From Malachius bipustulatus (Eukaryota; Arthropoda; Insecta; Coleoptera; Melyridae), in contig OU342631.1 in the NCBI GenBank assembly GCA_910589415.1, forward strand, positions 1 to 64,000: 64,000 bases of DNA. The letters run 5' to 3'. Positions 1 through 10,562 of this stretch are shown here, piece by piece (the first letter of the stretch is position 1; the number at the start of each line of letters is the position of its first letter). The notes under the pieces are model-generated. The model saw only the letters and a program-made list of their open reading frames with translations. It made no database searches and had not been told where the DNA came from. The position numbers were made by a program, and so were the translations under genes.

Positions 1-446
1 ATATTAGGCATTTTTTTCCCGGAAAATTTTATTCAAAACAGTTGTTTGAAATAACCTCGAACCCCCAAATCTCGAGTTTGGTTGAAAACAAAAAATTCCC
101 AAAATATTTTCAAGACCACCTGAAGTAGGTACCTACCTTACTTGAAAATTTTTTGAGGATTTTTGTTTTCAAGCAAACTCGAGATTTGGGGGTTTGAGGT
201 TATTTCAAACAACTTTTTTATATAAAATTTTTCGAAAAAAAGGCCTAATATGTTTTTCAATTTTCAGCGCTAATTTTTGATCACGCATCAGTAGTCTAGT
301 TATTTATTGCTACGGCAAAAATGTTGTTTACCCATTTAAGAAAGTTTCGGGAGCTTTACATAAAGCAAAAAAGTTTTTTTTTTAAATTCATCAAAAAATA
401 AAAAAAGTTATTGAGGTGATTCCATTTAAAGTGAAACACACTGTAG
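1..446. repeat. Repeat family A, copy 1 (cut by window start)
   Basis: The first ~90 bases are the inverted complement of about 165-250 (shared core CTCGAGATTTGGGGGTTTGA), so this part can fold back. The remainder, to GTGAAACACACTGTA near 446, matches a second copy at 1841-2496, including the GTTATTGAGGTGATT stretch just before the end. The left end lies outside the window. It looks like a non-autonomous dispersed element; no coding capacity is seen. Confidence 0.75.
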
Positions 447-523
447 ATATGGACAAGGGGTGTGAGCAGGTAAACTATGATGACTGAAAATATAATGACA
501 ACAGATATACTTTAACATGATTT

Positions 524-529
524 TTTATT
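524..529 (-). promoter_or_regulatory. Polyadenylation signal AATAAA
   Basis: On the minus strand AATAAA lies about 33 bases downstream of the TAA stop of the candidate terminal exon (562-710). That spacing suits a 3' end and supports the exon call. Confidence 0.5.
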
Positions 530-561
530 TGCTTGGCGTTTTCTTTTACACCAAATAATTG

Positions 562-710
562 TTATTGCATAATTATACACGTAATATCCATACTCCATTT
601 TTCACATTGAATATTTTTGCTGCTTTCATATCTTGTAGATGCATGTTGGAACCAAGCTGTGACGTCCCTCTCGAATTCACTGTCCTTTAATTGTGGAAAA
701 TGCTCGGCCT
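562..710 (-). CDS. Candidate terminal coding exon, unknown protein
   Basis: On the minus strand a splice acceptor (TGATTTTCAG) precedes an open frame of 49 codons ending in TAA at 562-564. The peptide starts AEHFPQLKDSEFERDVTAWF and ends in CIIMQ, with mixed codon use unlike the surrounding low-complexity DNA. AATAAA follows at 524-529. The exon needs one base from the previous exon. The exon at 4192-4342 ends with exactly one spare base (G), so the two join in frame to read LLIAEAEHFPQ. I do not recognise the family. The splice sites are read by eye and the product could also be a decayed element, but stop, acceptor, polyA signal and phase agree. Confidence 0.55.
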
Positions 711-760
711 CTGAAAATCATACATACAGCTAATTAAAAATATGAAAATATAATTTCAAT

Positions 761-1317
761 CATGAGTCATTTCAATCTTCAGACCCAGATATATCTCTGT
801 TGGTAGTAGTCTAAAATGAGTAGGTTATGAGTTATGAACATCTGAAAATCGCAGTTTTTCAGTTTTCATGTGGTATCCTACTACGTGGTTTAAATTTTAA
901 TACATAGAGTGAAAAAAATTACCAGATTTTTAATCACCCTGTATAAAAATTTCATCCACACAATAAGGATACTATACATGAAAAATTAGGATAGGGACAT
1001 GTAAGCCGTTTGCCCATAGTTGGAGCCGTTTCCGATGTAGGTACACTGCTTTCAAAATAAAAAATTTCGATTTTCAATTTTTTATAACTCATGACCTGCG
1101 TACTCATCTTAAACTGCAACTGTAAAAACCATTCTTACTGGATTTTCTCGGGAAATATGAAAAAACAAAAATATTGAAATTGGTTCACAAGGTCAAAGTC
1201 ATTAGTACAGTCAGATGACCCCCGTTGTCCTGAACAACTTTTGTCTGCACAGTTTTTTTGTATCTGGCTTACCAACAGAGATATCCGGGTCTGAAGATTG
1301 AAATGACTCACCCTGTA
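761..1317. mobile_element. Foldback (inverted-repeat) element
   Basis: GAGTCATTTCAATCTTCAGA at the left is repeated inverted at the right end (about 1283-1310), which finishes in CACCCTGTATA. A second TGTAGGTACAC-type spacer lies between. No ORF of interest. It belongs to the group of short elements in this window with CAGGGTG/CACCCTG ends. It lies in what would be an intron of the minus-strand candidate gene. Confidence 0.6.
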
Positions 1318-1484
1318 TATTATTACTTATAGCATTAATTATTATTAATAACACATAGTTACAATAAATAACTTTCTAATAATACAATTACTTTATTAAA
1401 AGTTTCACGCATTCCATACTTAGGTATCTCACTTAATTGTAAATTGAGCTATTTTTTATAGGTAAACTTAAAAAAATCACTTAC

Positions 1485-1645
1485 TATTCATGATTCGTAA
1501 CATTTAAATGGCTCAGCTTGAAATGATTTCCATTCTTTGCGGTCCAAGAACAGTAGGTACATTGTCCCAAATAAATAGAAAATGCATGTTTTCTAAAGGC
1601 ATCATCCTTGGATTTTGCTCCGTCGGACAATTTGAGAAACTGCAG
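1485..1645 (-). CDS. Candidate internal exon with zinc-finger-like motif
   Basis: On the minus strand the acceptor TTTATTTCTAG is followed by 53 open codons and the donor GTAAGT. The peptide contains a run of paired Cys and His: QCTYCSWTAKNGNHFKLSH, then NVTNHE, i.e. CxxC, about nine residues, then spaced His residues, resembling a small zinc finger. Codon use looks real. It begins in phase 0 and leaves two spare bases, which fits neither the exon at 4192-4342 nor the terminal exon at 562-710 directly. Either another exon is missing, the exon is alternative or from another gene, or it is a decayed remnant. Family not recognised. Confidence 0.45.
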
Positions 1646-1840
1646 CTAGAAATAAACTTAATTTCAAAGAGAATTTTATAACAATAAAAGTGTTCCGAAA
1701 AATATTTCAAATATTATTTCGATTCATATTATCCATTAATTTTTTTTCCTTTGAATTTTCCACAAATGCAAACAGTAAGATTTAAAACTTATAAAACAAA
1801 ACGTTTAATTAAAAGTTATTATTATTAATTCAAGACTTAT

Positions 1841-2496
1841 TATACAGGTTGTTCTGTTAGCTCTAAGACAAACTTTGGCAGATTATAGGGTGCGGCGCTA
1901 GAACCTTTGGGCAATTAAGTAACAATTAAATGGTAAAATAATTAGACTACAAGTCTGAAAATTTGTTCAGTCATGTTTTCAGGATTTTTTTTTTTTCGGA
2001 AAATTTTATTTAAAAAAGTTTCTATGAAATAACCTCAAACCCCTAAATCTCAAAGTTGGTTGAAAAAAAAGAAACACAAGATAATTAGCATAAATATTAT
2101 GACGGTGTTCTCATAATTTTTATTAAATATCTCCTATCCCCTACCTATTGTTCATAAATCATGGCAATCTTGTAAGAATAAAATTGAAATAATAGTCTTG
2201 AAATTTTTTTTGGGATATTTTGTGTTCAATGAAACTCGAGATTTCGGGGTTTGAGGTTATTTATTTTGAACAACTTTTTTAAATAAAATTTTCCAGAAAA
2301 AAATGCCTAATATGTTTTTTTTCAGCTCTAATTTTGATCATAGTAGGCTATTATAGTGATTTGCTACGGCTAAAATGTTGTTTGCTCAGTTAAGAAAGCT
2401 TCGGGAGCTTTACATATAAAGAAAAAATTTTTTTTTTTAATTCATAAAAAAAAGTTATTGAGGTGATTACATTTAAAGTGAAACACACTGTATATA
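1841..2496. repeat. Repeat family A, copy 2
   Basis: Begins TACAGGTTGTTCTGTT and ends AAACACACTGTATATA, so the ends are imperfect inverted repeats with TA at the outside. The internal CTCGAGATTT...GGGGTTTGAGG arms and the right part match copy 1 at the window start. Looks like a non-autonomous TA-targeting element. Confidence 0.7.
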
Positions 2497-2690
2497 GGTC
2501 ACTTAATTTTAAACATATTCTTTTTCAATAAACATGGGTTCGATTCGCTTTTATTTAGAAGTTGCAAGCATTAAAAAAATATTTATATCTCCATGTTTTA
2601 ACAAAAGTAGGCTAATGAATAAATAAAATGCCAGTTGTCATAAGACGATAATTAATTTTTGAGTCGTTTTAATTATTTGTTTGACACATA

Positions 2691-3700
2691 TACAGGGTGT
2701 CCCACGACATGGACTGTCATAGCTTAAGGGTAGGTGTAGTTTTTCAAGGCGATTCAGGATCTGGTTTTGAAATTTTCCTGAGGCCCTTCGTTTCGATTAT
2801 ACAGGGTGATTTATCCAGTTCACCCAGTTGCTGTATACACAGTCTAGCTCTTCTTAGTATTGAAATGGTAGCTTTGCCAAGAGTCGCGGGATCAGCACGA
2901 ATAGTTTCTGCGGCATTTTAAATGGTTTTTAGAATTATTCCAAGGTCAAGGAAATGTGTTGAGTGGTGTCCTTGACCATTAGCTGCACTGAATTGTAGTT
3001 TTTCTTCCCAACATTTGTGTTGATATTTTTCTTCCTGTTTCGTTTATGTGGATACTTATTTGTCTATGTGGTAATGTGTTAAATTCTGTTATTTATTTTG
3101 CTGTTAAAACTTATTCTTAGCTCGAAACAATCTGTAGAAGGATCCCCAATCTTGGCTAAATCTGTAGATTAAGTAAACTTACTTGAAGTAACTACAAAAT
3201 ACGCAAGTTTTAAAAAACCACATTTGATTTTTCTTAAATTATTAACAACACATGAATCGAAATCCCGAATAAAAAACTAAAAAACTGAATTTTCTTCTCG
3301 ATTCAGTTTAATGATGCCAAGTATTTTTTTACCACAATTGTAGCATTTTTCACGTAGTTTTAGAAAATGGCACCAAACTTTGAATAAAATGCGCATACAG
3401 GGTGAACTTTTCGACAAAACCGAAAGATAACAAAAAAATAAGTACGGCCCTGCAGTTTTCGGATCGGTGAAAAATGCGGGTATTAAGTGTCATTAGTAGA
3501 GCATATTTACCAAATTTCGTTAAATTCGATCAATTCGTTCAAAAGATATCGCTCATCAAAGATTTCGGTAAATTGCACAAATCATCCTGTATAATCGAAA
3601 CGAAGGGCCTCAGGAAAATTTCAAAACCAGATCCTGAATCGCCTTGAAAAACTACACCTACCCTTAAGCTATGGCAGTCATGTCGTGGGATATCCTGTAT
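2691..3700. mobile_element. Foldback element, about 1 kb
   Basis: The first ~122 bases (from TACAGGGTGTCCCACGACAT) are repeated in inverted order at 3580-3700 with few differences (ATGTCGTGGGATATCCTGTA). Further CAGGGTG copies at 2811 and 3399 suggest nested or composite structure. The interior has no convincing ORF; the short ORF near 2697 is just the left arm read through. Confidence 0.8.
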
Positions 3701-4191
3701 AGAGTGAAAGTTTTGCATTAAAAATGCATTTATGTATTCTGAACTGAGGAATATACCTACACGTAATCCAGTTTTAAAAATGCGTTAAATTCGGGGAATG
3801 ATAGAGAATCAAAAAATAATAAATAATAAATGAGTTTCTTGCCTCGGAGTTTGCTTTATGAACTATATCCAGGAAATAATGAAATAATTATGCTTCGTTG
3901 AGAAAATACAGTGGAAAAAATTCTTATTTTTTAAATATTATTTTTACTCATACCTACCTACATATTATTTTTCGATTTACTATCGTTCCCTGAATTCAAC
4001 GCGTTTAAAACGTGACCAAAAATTAATTATTGTCATAATTATGTCAACTGATGACAATTTTTATTCAACGTACTCTCTGTTGCTAAAATATAGAATTTTT
4101 TTTAATACTTACTTACAACATCTAATCTAAACAGAAGCGAATCAAACACATACTATGTTTATAAAGAAAAAAATGTTTAAAATTAAGTTAC
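3701..4191. other. AT-rich spacer, nothing recognised
   Basis: Low-complexity AT-rich sequence with scattered TACCTACC motifs. It would be intronic if the minus-strand gene model is right. Confidence 0.4.
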
Positions 4192-4342
4192 CTGCTATCA
4201 GCAAAATTTTGTCATAGAAGCTTATAGAACACACCTGTATATCAAGTAAGTTGAACTGTAATAAATTAAAACCACAGTGGTTTACACTCGGGTTTACATT
4301 ATAGTCTCCATTACCTAAATATTTGATTCTTGACCTTAAATT
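4192..4342 (-). CDS. Candidate coding exon, unknown protein
   Basis: On the minus strand the acceptor TTTTGTGTAAG at 4343 (an alternative acceptor AG lies at 4315) precedes an open frame of 50 codons. The frame ends GCA G before the donor GTAACTT. The peptide includes NGDYNVNPSVNHCGF and ISFYDKILLIA. The one spare base at the end joins in frame to the terminal exon at 562-710. No domain recognised. The frame also stays open past the donor for some 25 codons, so the exon could be longer. Supported by phase agreement and codon character only. Confidence 0.45.
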
Positions 4343-4561
4343 CTTACACAAAAATGTAAAAATTCGCAAAGCAAAAAAATAACAGTGAAGCAGGACAAAA
4401 ATATTGCATATTGACTAACGTAATTATTGTTGTTATTTTTCAATTAAACGTTAAATGTGTATTAACCATTTTAAGTTAAAAAAAATTTATAAGTATGAGT
4501 ATGCAATATTTTTGTTTGTTGACTGTATAAAAATACCTATACCGATACCGAGTGGCTGACA

Positions 4562-4597
4562 ATACTAGTATACCTACCTATAATGTAGGTAGGTATA
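4562..4597. repeat. Palindromic TACC/GGTA microsatellite
   Basis: TACCTACCTATA followed by TGTAGGTAGGTATA forms a short inverted tetranucleotide repeat. The same motif recurs at about 22398, 34252, 34553, 40120-40170, 56326, 57270, 60314 and 61458. Confidence 0.6.
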
Positions 4598-4842
4598 AAG
4601 GACATTGCCTAATTCATAATCCAAAATATTTTTAATGTTAACGAAATTAATTTTGTTACCCATTGTCAAAGTAGATATTTTGACGTAGGTTGTTATTAAT
4701 ATTAATTATATTATTATAGCTAGTGTTCTATGAACAGGAGTATGGTCAGTCACCCGGCACATTGTTTTATTCTGTGCACCCGGTATGTAGATACGATTAA
4801 AAAATATTATAAGTAATAAAAGTTAATAGGTACTTAACTTAC

Positions 4843-5155
4843 CTGCTCATTTATTTCTAAAAAATGATTAGTTAATATCGATGTCGGATTTTTACTGATA
4901 ACACAATAACGAACCACTTCTTAGTCTTACTTCACACTTCACAGAAGAATAAAGAATAACAATAATAAACAATTTCCAATTTCTTTTCAACTTATCTACA
5001 TCCTCTACTTACTAGTTCTAGTTCTAGTTCTAGTCTAGTCTCTAGTCAGTCTAGTCTGAGTAGTCTGTCTGTCTAGTTTAGTTTTTAGTTCCTTTTCCCC
5101 ATCCTACCCTAACTGCTCCTGCTAGCACTGCTCGCCAGTGTTCAGTGTTGCCAGG
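4843..5155 (-). other. Possible 5' exon with donor site, minus strand
   Basis: On the minus strand ATGAGCAG is followed directly by GTAAGT, a consensus donor, at 4842. Upstream (higher coordinates) is a comparatively GC-rich stretch. If this is a first coding exon it leaves two spare bases, which does not fit the exon at 4192-4342 without an extra exon between. Weak: no TATA or initiator was recognised. Confidence 0.22.
5013..5085. repeat. Degenerate AGTCT/CTAGTT simple repeat
   Basis: Runs of AGTTCTAGTTCTAGTTCTAG grade into AGTCTAGTCT and CTGTCTGTCTAG units. Confidence 0.75.
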
Positions 5156-5777
5156 TTAAATTTATTCTACTCACTAATCATCAATGATTTTCTACAAAAA
5201 ATTCTATTAGATTAAATTTTTACAGGCAAATCCCATCGCGAGGTGATGGGGGGGGGGGGTATTGGAAGGAGTCCCCCCCAGAAACAGTGTTTTTTTAACA
5301 ATTCAAGGTCACACATTTTCCCCAGGTATATTAAAATTTATGCACATGGAAAAAATAAAAAATGTTCCAACATTCAAGGTCATGAATTTTGCCAGCACAT
5401 GAAAATTTACGCACACGAATAAAATGAAAACTTGAAAACAACTTAGGATCCCTCAACTCTATTAATAAAAATAAACACCCAACCCAGTCCAAATCCAAAC
5501 TACAAAAAAGTATTCATTTATTCAGGAGCTCAGGACACGGCAAGGTAAAATATATTCGGCGGGAGATTTGAATTTTTGAATTTCAAACTGGCAAAACTAA
5601 AAGATTCCTTATTACCACTCTGTAACGTTATAGTACGGGCCTGGTAGATGCGATGATTACATACGTCGAGTTTGGGAAGTAACCACTTGAGGACAATGCC
5701 AAGCGCTTTGAAACGTATACAGTCACGTATTCGCATTATATCCGCTTTTTCATATCGTGAAAAGACGACAGGGAATG
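5156..5777. other. Anonymous sequence with a poly-G run
   Basis: Contains a homopolymer of about 12 G near 5249. The minus-strand ORF at 5530-5736 has no recognised similarity and I do not support it as a gene. Confidence 0.35.
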
Positions 5778-6040
5778 ATGTTACGATTTTTGGAATATAA
5801 ATGCAAAATAAATGTAAAATTCAAAATAAAAATCGTGCTACTGTTAATCTCGAAGATTTTCCTTGCCCTGAAAGTGAAAAAAATAGAAATTTGACCGTAG
5901 TGCCAAAGAGGCCTTAGTTGTGACCTTAATATTAGTTTGCAATGGCTGTTTTTAGCTTCTTACCCACCCAGCATCCCTATATCGCTCCTCGGTCCCGAAA
6001 AAATTAATGAAACTTAGGAGCCGCGGATGTATATAATTAC
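5778..6040. repeat. Repeat family D, copy 1
   Basis: Matches 16554-16823 in the same orientation over about 260 bases (shared blocks ATCGTGCTACTGTT, CAAAGAGGCCTTAGTT, TCGCTCCTCGGTCCCGAAAA). Dispersed repeat, no coding potential recognised. Confidence 0.8.
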
Positions 6041-7395
6041 CTTTTGTTTTAACTTCAGCCCAAGAATATTTAACACATGATTTATTTGACGTCATTATTA
6101 TTTCAATATTGACATACAATTATTATTATTAAACACTCTGGGTACTTACTACTACTGATTATAATAGATTAATAATAAGTCGGTGTAATACATAATATGT
6201 ATATGTACTCGTAGTTCATATTGGATGAGGTGTTATTCGCTTTTATTTTTTTCCTTCATTGTCATTTTCATTAGATTTTCTATCAGAAAAATTCAAATCT
6301 ACTAGAAAATCCACTATAGCCACTAGATATAAATTTTGACTAAGTACTGCTAGGGCTGTTAAGAATTTTACTAGATCCGGTAGAAAATCTACCAAGTTGG
6401 CAACACTGACTATAGTGCTAGTCCAGGTCCAGAAATGCATTCCTTATAATTTCAATCGCTGAGCCATATTTTATGTAAACCAGATGTTGGATGTTGATGC
6501 TACGCTTTGTTTTATTCTTTTGTCTTCTGCTGTGGTCGCTCTCTGACTGCATGAGACATTCCTTAGACAGACATTCCATTCCATTATTCCATTCATTCAT
6601 TTCAAATCATTTCTATTCTATTTCTCAGCTCTATAAAATAAACACGTTGCACGGAAGACAAACGTGACTTATTTATAATAATAATATATTTTTTATAGGT
6701 ACATACCTAGGTACCTATATTTTTTATTTCTACCTAGGTATCTATGAATGTTATTTTTAGCATTTTCAGCTCCTCAGGTGTGATACGATTCTTACTTCTT
6801 ATTATTAGTAATTGATCATTTTGATAAAAAAAAACAAATATTAACTATAAATATTATACAGGTGTCCCAGATAGCAGGTGGTTCAGGATCTCGGAAACCG
6901 TTAGAGATACAAGGTCGGTGAAATTAGATAAAAGCTGCACAATTTTACGTTTAATAATAATCTGAAAAAAAAATTACGATATTTTCAGTCATTGCTGAAA
7001 TATCCTGAAAGAAAACTGAAAAATCGCGATTTCTTATTTTAGCCATATCTTTTTTATTATTGAAAATAGATAGTTAAGTATGTATATTATTTTTTGCGGG
7101 CTTATATATAGGTAAGTCGTCAAGAGGTTATTTGATATTTCAAAGATTTTAATGCTGGAACAGATCTCGGAGTTTCCATAGCTAACAAATAAATAAATCG
7201 TCAGTTTTCAAGGAAACCTTTTAACACCCAACTTTAACACCACTATTTTTTATACAGGGTACAGGGTGTTATTTGACAAACTAATTACAGAGCAATGAAA
7301 GAATATATCGATCAGGTGACTAAAAGTAAAAATAGATAAGAAGAACAAAAAAAAAAAAAAACTCAATGATCAAAGAATAATAATTATTGTATATA
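6041..7395. other. AT-rich spacer with MITE fragments
   Basis: Holds TACAGGTGTCCCAGATAG at about 6858 and a doubled ACAGGGTACAGGGTG near 7256, both looking like ends of small elements whose partners I cannot place. No gene seen. Confidence 0.4.
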
Positions 7396-7674
7396 TACAG
7401 GGTGTTCAGCTAAGGGTACGGAGCGGCCATATCTCGGGAACTGTTGGTCCTAGCCTCAAAATAAAAATTTTCCGAACATAAGTGACCAAGAAAAATTCAT
7501 TGAAAATATTTTCAAGATGGTCGCACTTCCGTAAATACCAGAAGTCGACAGCTACTTTGTTATTTTACGGCGGATACCCAGTATATTATATATTTTTTAA
7601 AATTCTCTGAAAAAATCGAAAGCAAGTGGTTCTAGAATGGCCGCTACGTACCCTTAGCTGATGAACACCCTGTA
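7396..7674. mobile_element. MITE, 279 bp
   Basis: Terminal inverted repeats TACAGGGTGTTCAGCTAAGG and its near complement ending ATGAACACCCTGTA are about 27 bases long with one inserted base. The element is flanked by A/T-rich sequence with TA at each end, as for Tc1/mariner-type non-autonomous elements. No ORF. Confidence 0.8.
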
Positions 7675-7679
7675 TTGTG

Positions 7680-8632
7680 TGATTTAAACGCAAGTTTTCT
7701 ATAATAAGTTGCACCCCTGAGAAGTTATAGGAGTTGAAAGTGGGGTTTCAAATTTCGAAAAAAATTAATGTCAGTTGTACCTGAACTTTAGAAAAACCAA
7801 ATTTGGTACACGTTGTGAGTGTACAAAGAGCATTCATTGACAATAAGTAGAGTTAAATTTTAGCATTTAAAGGGTTGATAAGAGATGATGCACCCTTAAA
7901 ATGTTACATAATTTAATTTTTTAACCCGTTGGCCGATTTGCGAAATTGTTACTTTATTTTAATGAGAATTAATTCTAAAACTTTCATTTCTCTTAATATT
8001 TTCCAATAAAGTTTGTAATTTTCCACAAAAACTCGAAAAACTAAAAAATATATATAGCAGCTATGTAACCTACCTAATAATCCAATCATCAAAAATTTAA
8101 AAAAATGTTTTATTCTCAAACGTTTTCTCTTCTTATTTAAATTTTTTTTTGTCATTTTCAACTTTTTTCCTGATCGTCAACTTTGACATTCAATTTAAAA
8201 AACCAACTATTGAATTTTTGATGATATTATATTGAGACCTATACATAACCTAATTTTTTTTGTTTTTAGGATTTTTTTCGAAAGATACAAAGTTTTTTGG
8301 AAAATAATAAGAAAAATCAAAGTTTTAGAATTAAATTCTTCATAAGACAAAGTAACAATTTCTTAAATCGTCCAACGGGTTAAGAAATTTTTTTTACATT
8401 TAGGCTGAATCATTATCCCTTATCAACCCTTTAAAATGCTACAATTTAACTCTGCTTATTTCAAATTAATGCTCTTGGTACACTCACAACGTGTACCCAA
8501 TTTTTTTTTTTTTTTTTAAGTTCAGGTTCAGCTGAGATATTAATTTTATTTCGAAATTTGAAACCCCACTTTCAAACCCGATAACTTCTTAGGTGTGCAA
8601 CTTATTAGTGCAGAGATAAGTTGAGTTAAATC
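7680..8632. mobile_element. Large foldback element, about 950 bp
   Basis: The left arm (about 7680-7960) is repeated inverted at about 8345-8632. Paired landmarks are GTGGGGTTTCAAATTTCG with CGAAATTTGAAACCCCAC, and ACACGTTGTGAGTGTAC with GTACACTCACAACGTGT. The spacer is AT-rich. The minus-strand ORF at 7949-8161 spans the arm and loop and is not a gene. It abuts the MITE at 7396-7674 directly. Confidence 0.8.
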
Positions 8633-8888
8633 ATCATATTTTGGGTTTTCCTACACGCTTCTGCTCTGTGTCGGTTCTTATACTAAACAGCCTGTATAAT
8701 AATGATTTATTTAATTATTATATTATTAATAATAATTTCAATGTAATGTTGATTTACAAAAGTTGCGCAAACGTTTTTTGTACAATATTTTACAAACCTG
8801 ACAATTATTACAGCCCAGCAATTTTTGAATGGTACCTCACTTAAATGTTATAAAGTGTAATGATGCCTGAACCAGTTTTCCCGTAATG

Positions 8889-9350
8889 TTGCTTTGTAAG
8901 CTTGCTGTTATGTTGGAACAACATTTACGTGAAATATTCAGCAGAACCAACAAAAATCACATCCCCGCAATGTTATTATTTCAACGTTGTTTCAATATTT
9001 CAAATCGAAAGTTGCCTCAACCAACGTTATTCAAATATTGCTTAGTAAGCTTGCTGTTATGTTGCAACAACATATACGTGAAATATTCAACAGAACTGAC
9101 AAAAATCACATCCCCGCAATGTTATTATTGCAACGTTGTTTTAATATTCAAAATCTAATGTTGCCTCAATCAACTTGATTCAAATATTGCTTTGTAAGCT
9201 TGCCGTTATGTTGCAACAACATTTACGTGAAATATTCAACAGAACCGACAAAAATCACATTCCGGCAACGTTATTATGGCAAAGTTGTTTCAATATTCAA
9301 ACTCTAATGTTGCCTCAATCAACGTTATTCAAATATTGCGTTGTAAGGTT
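8889..9350. repeat. Tandem array, about three 150-bp units
   Basis: GTAAGCTTGC(T/C)GTTATG recurs at about 8897, 9047 and 9197, and a decayed fourth start lies near 9340, giving a period of 147-151 bases. Each unit repeats CAACATTTACGTGAAATATT, AAAAATCACAT and TCAACGTT blocks. The plus-strand ORFs here are the array read through and are not genes. The array sits where the left arm of element X (next feature) would be expected. Confidence 0.8.
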
Positions 9351-9450
9351 CTAAAAACATTGCAGTAACTTATTTACACAACTTTCGACATAACTCAAAA
9401 TTGTAATGTTACTGTAACATTTTGTAATGTTCCTTGCTCAGTGGGTGGTC

Positions 9451-10070
9451 GGCCAGATCTCCCGATTTAGCAGCTTATCCTTGTTGTGATTTTTCTTGGG
9501 ATCTTGGGGTTACCAAAAACAAAATTTACAGAGCTAGTCATTGCTGAATGTGCACTCGTTAATAGCCAACAATTCGGACAAGTCTGAAGCCCGAAACACA
9601 ATTTATAAAAGGGTGGGAATATTGATATCAAAATGAAGGACTATTTGAATATTTGTTGTACTCTGTTATTGGTTTAGTTCAATTATTGTACGTGTTTATT
9701 TTTCATAGTCAATTTTTGGTAAAACAAAATGATGGTAAATGAAGATTTTTGTAATTGTTTAGTGATGTTCAATCAGAATTAGAATAAATTAAATAATCGA
9801 AAATATTTGCTTTGACAGCCAAAAATTTATCCAAATTTAGCATGTCATGGCTGCTCATTTTTTAATTTTGAAAATGTTTAAGTTCTTCTGACACGATAAA
9901 AAAACTGTTAATTATTAAGTGTTTGGTATCAGCATGCTCAGAAAACAATTCTCTTTCGATAGACACCATTACCGTTCTTGTAGATGAAAGTGGTGAGAAA
10001 TAAACTGCAAATATGTGATTTCCCATGCTATTCGCCTATGTTCTGCTTTGAAACTTGTCACTCGGTATAC
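9451..10070. repeat. Element X, copy 1 (right part only)
   Basis: Matches 50445-51082 in the same orientation, from GGCCAGATCTCCCG to AACTTGTCACTCGGTATA. The 50-kb copy has an inverted left arm; here that arm is missing and the tandem array lies in its place. Copy 1 is therefore truncated or rearranged. Confidence 0.75.
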
Positions 10071-10562
10071 ATCGTGTTAGCCCATTTTTGGTCTCCTGCA
10101 AAAATCTGTATCTTTCCGAGGTGCTATGTGATAAAATAAATTAGTCGATGATAACTAAATTTTTATTTCATTCTTTTAATTTGAAATCAACTTTTCAATT
10201 ATTGTCAGGTGATTATTTGATCTAATCTCATAAAAGATGTTTAGTATGGTTCGGTTTTTTTTCAGGTGTTTGCAAACGATTTTTTTCAAACGCAGTAAAC
10301 AGTTTGCAAAACGACGAGGTTCCAAGAAAAGTTAAAATCATTTTTTTGCGCAGGATGGAACTTTCTAGGGTCCAAACCGGCGCCCACATCGAGCATCTTT
10401 TATGAGATTAGATCAAATAATCACCTGACAATTGAAAAGTTGATTTCAAATTAAAAGAATGAAATAAAAATTTAGTTATCATCGACTAATTTATTTTATC
10501 ACATAGCACCTCGGAAAGATATAGATTTTTGTAAGAGACCAAAAATGGGCTAAAACGATGTA
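10068..10562. mobile_element. Foldback element, 495 bp, abutting element X
   Basis: Near-perfect inverted repeats of about 170 bases run from TACATCGTGTTAGCCCATTT to AAATGGGCTAAAACGATGTA, bounded by TA. The spacer of about 150 bases is unique here. The left end coincides with the TA that closes element X, so one may have inserted at the other's boundary. Confidence 0.85.

Noticed and set aside
8886..9178. Overlapping plus-strand ORFs of 63 and 90 codons
   Set aside because: Both are the 150-bp tandem array read through; the peptides repeat with the array period.
8889..9350. CRISPR-like array
   Set aside because: Only three long, adjacent units with no spacers, in a eukaryotic repeat-rich setting.
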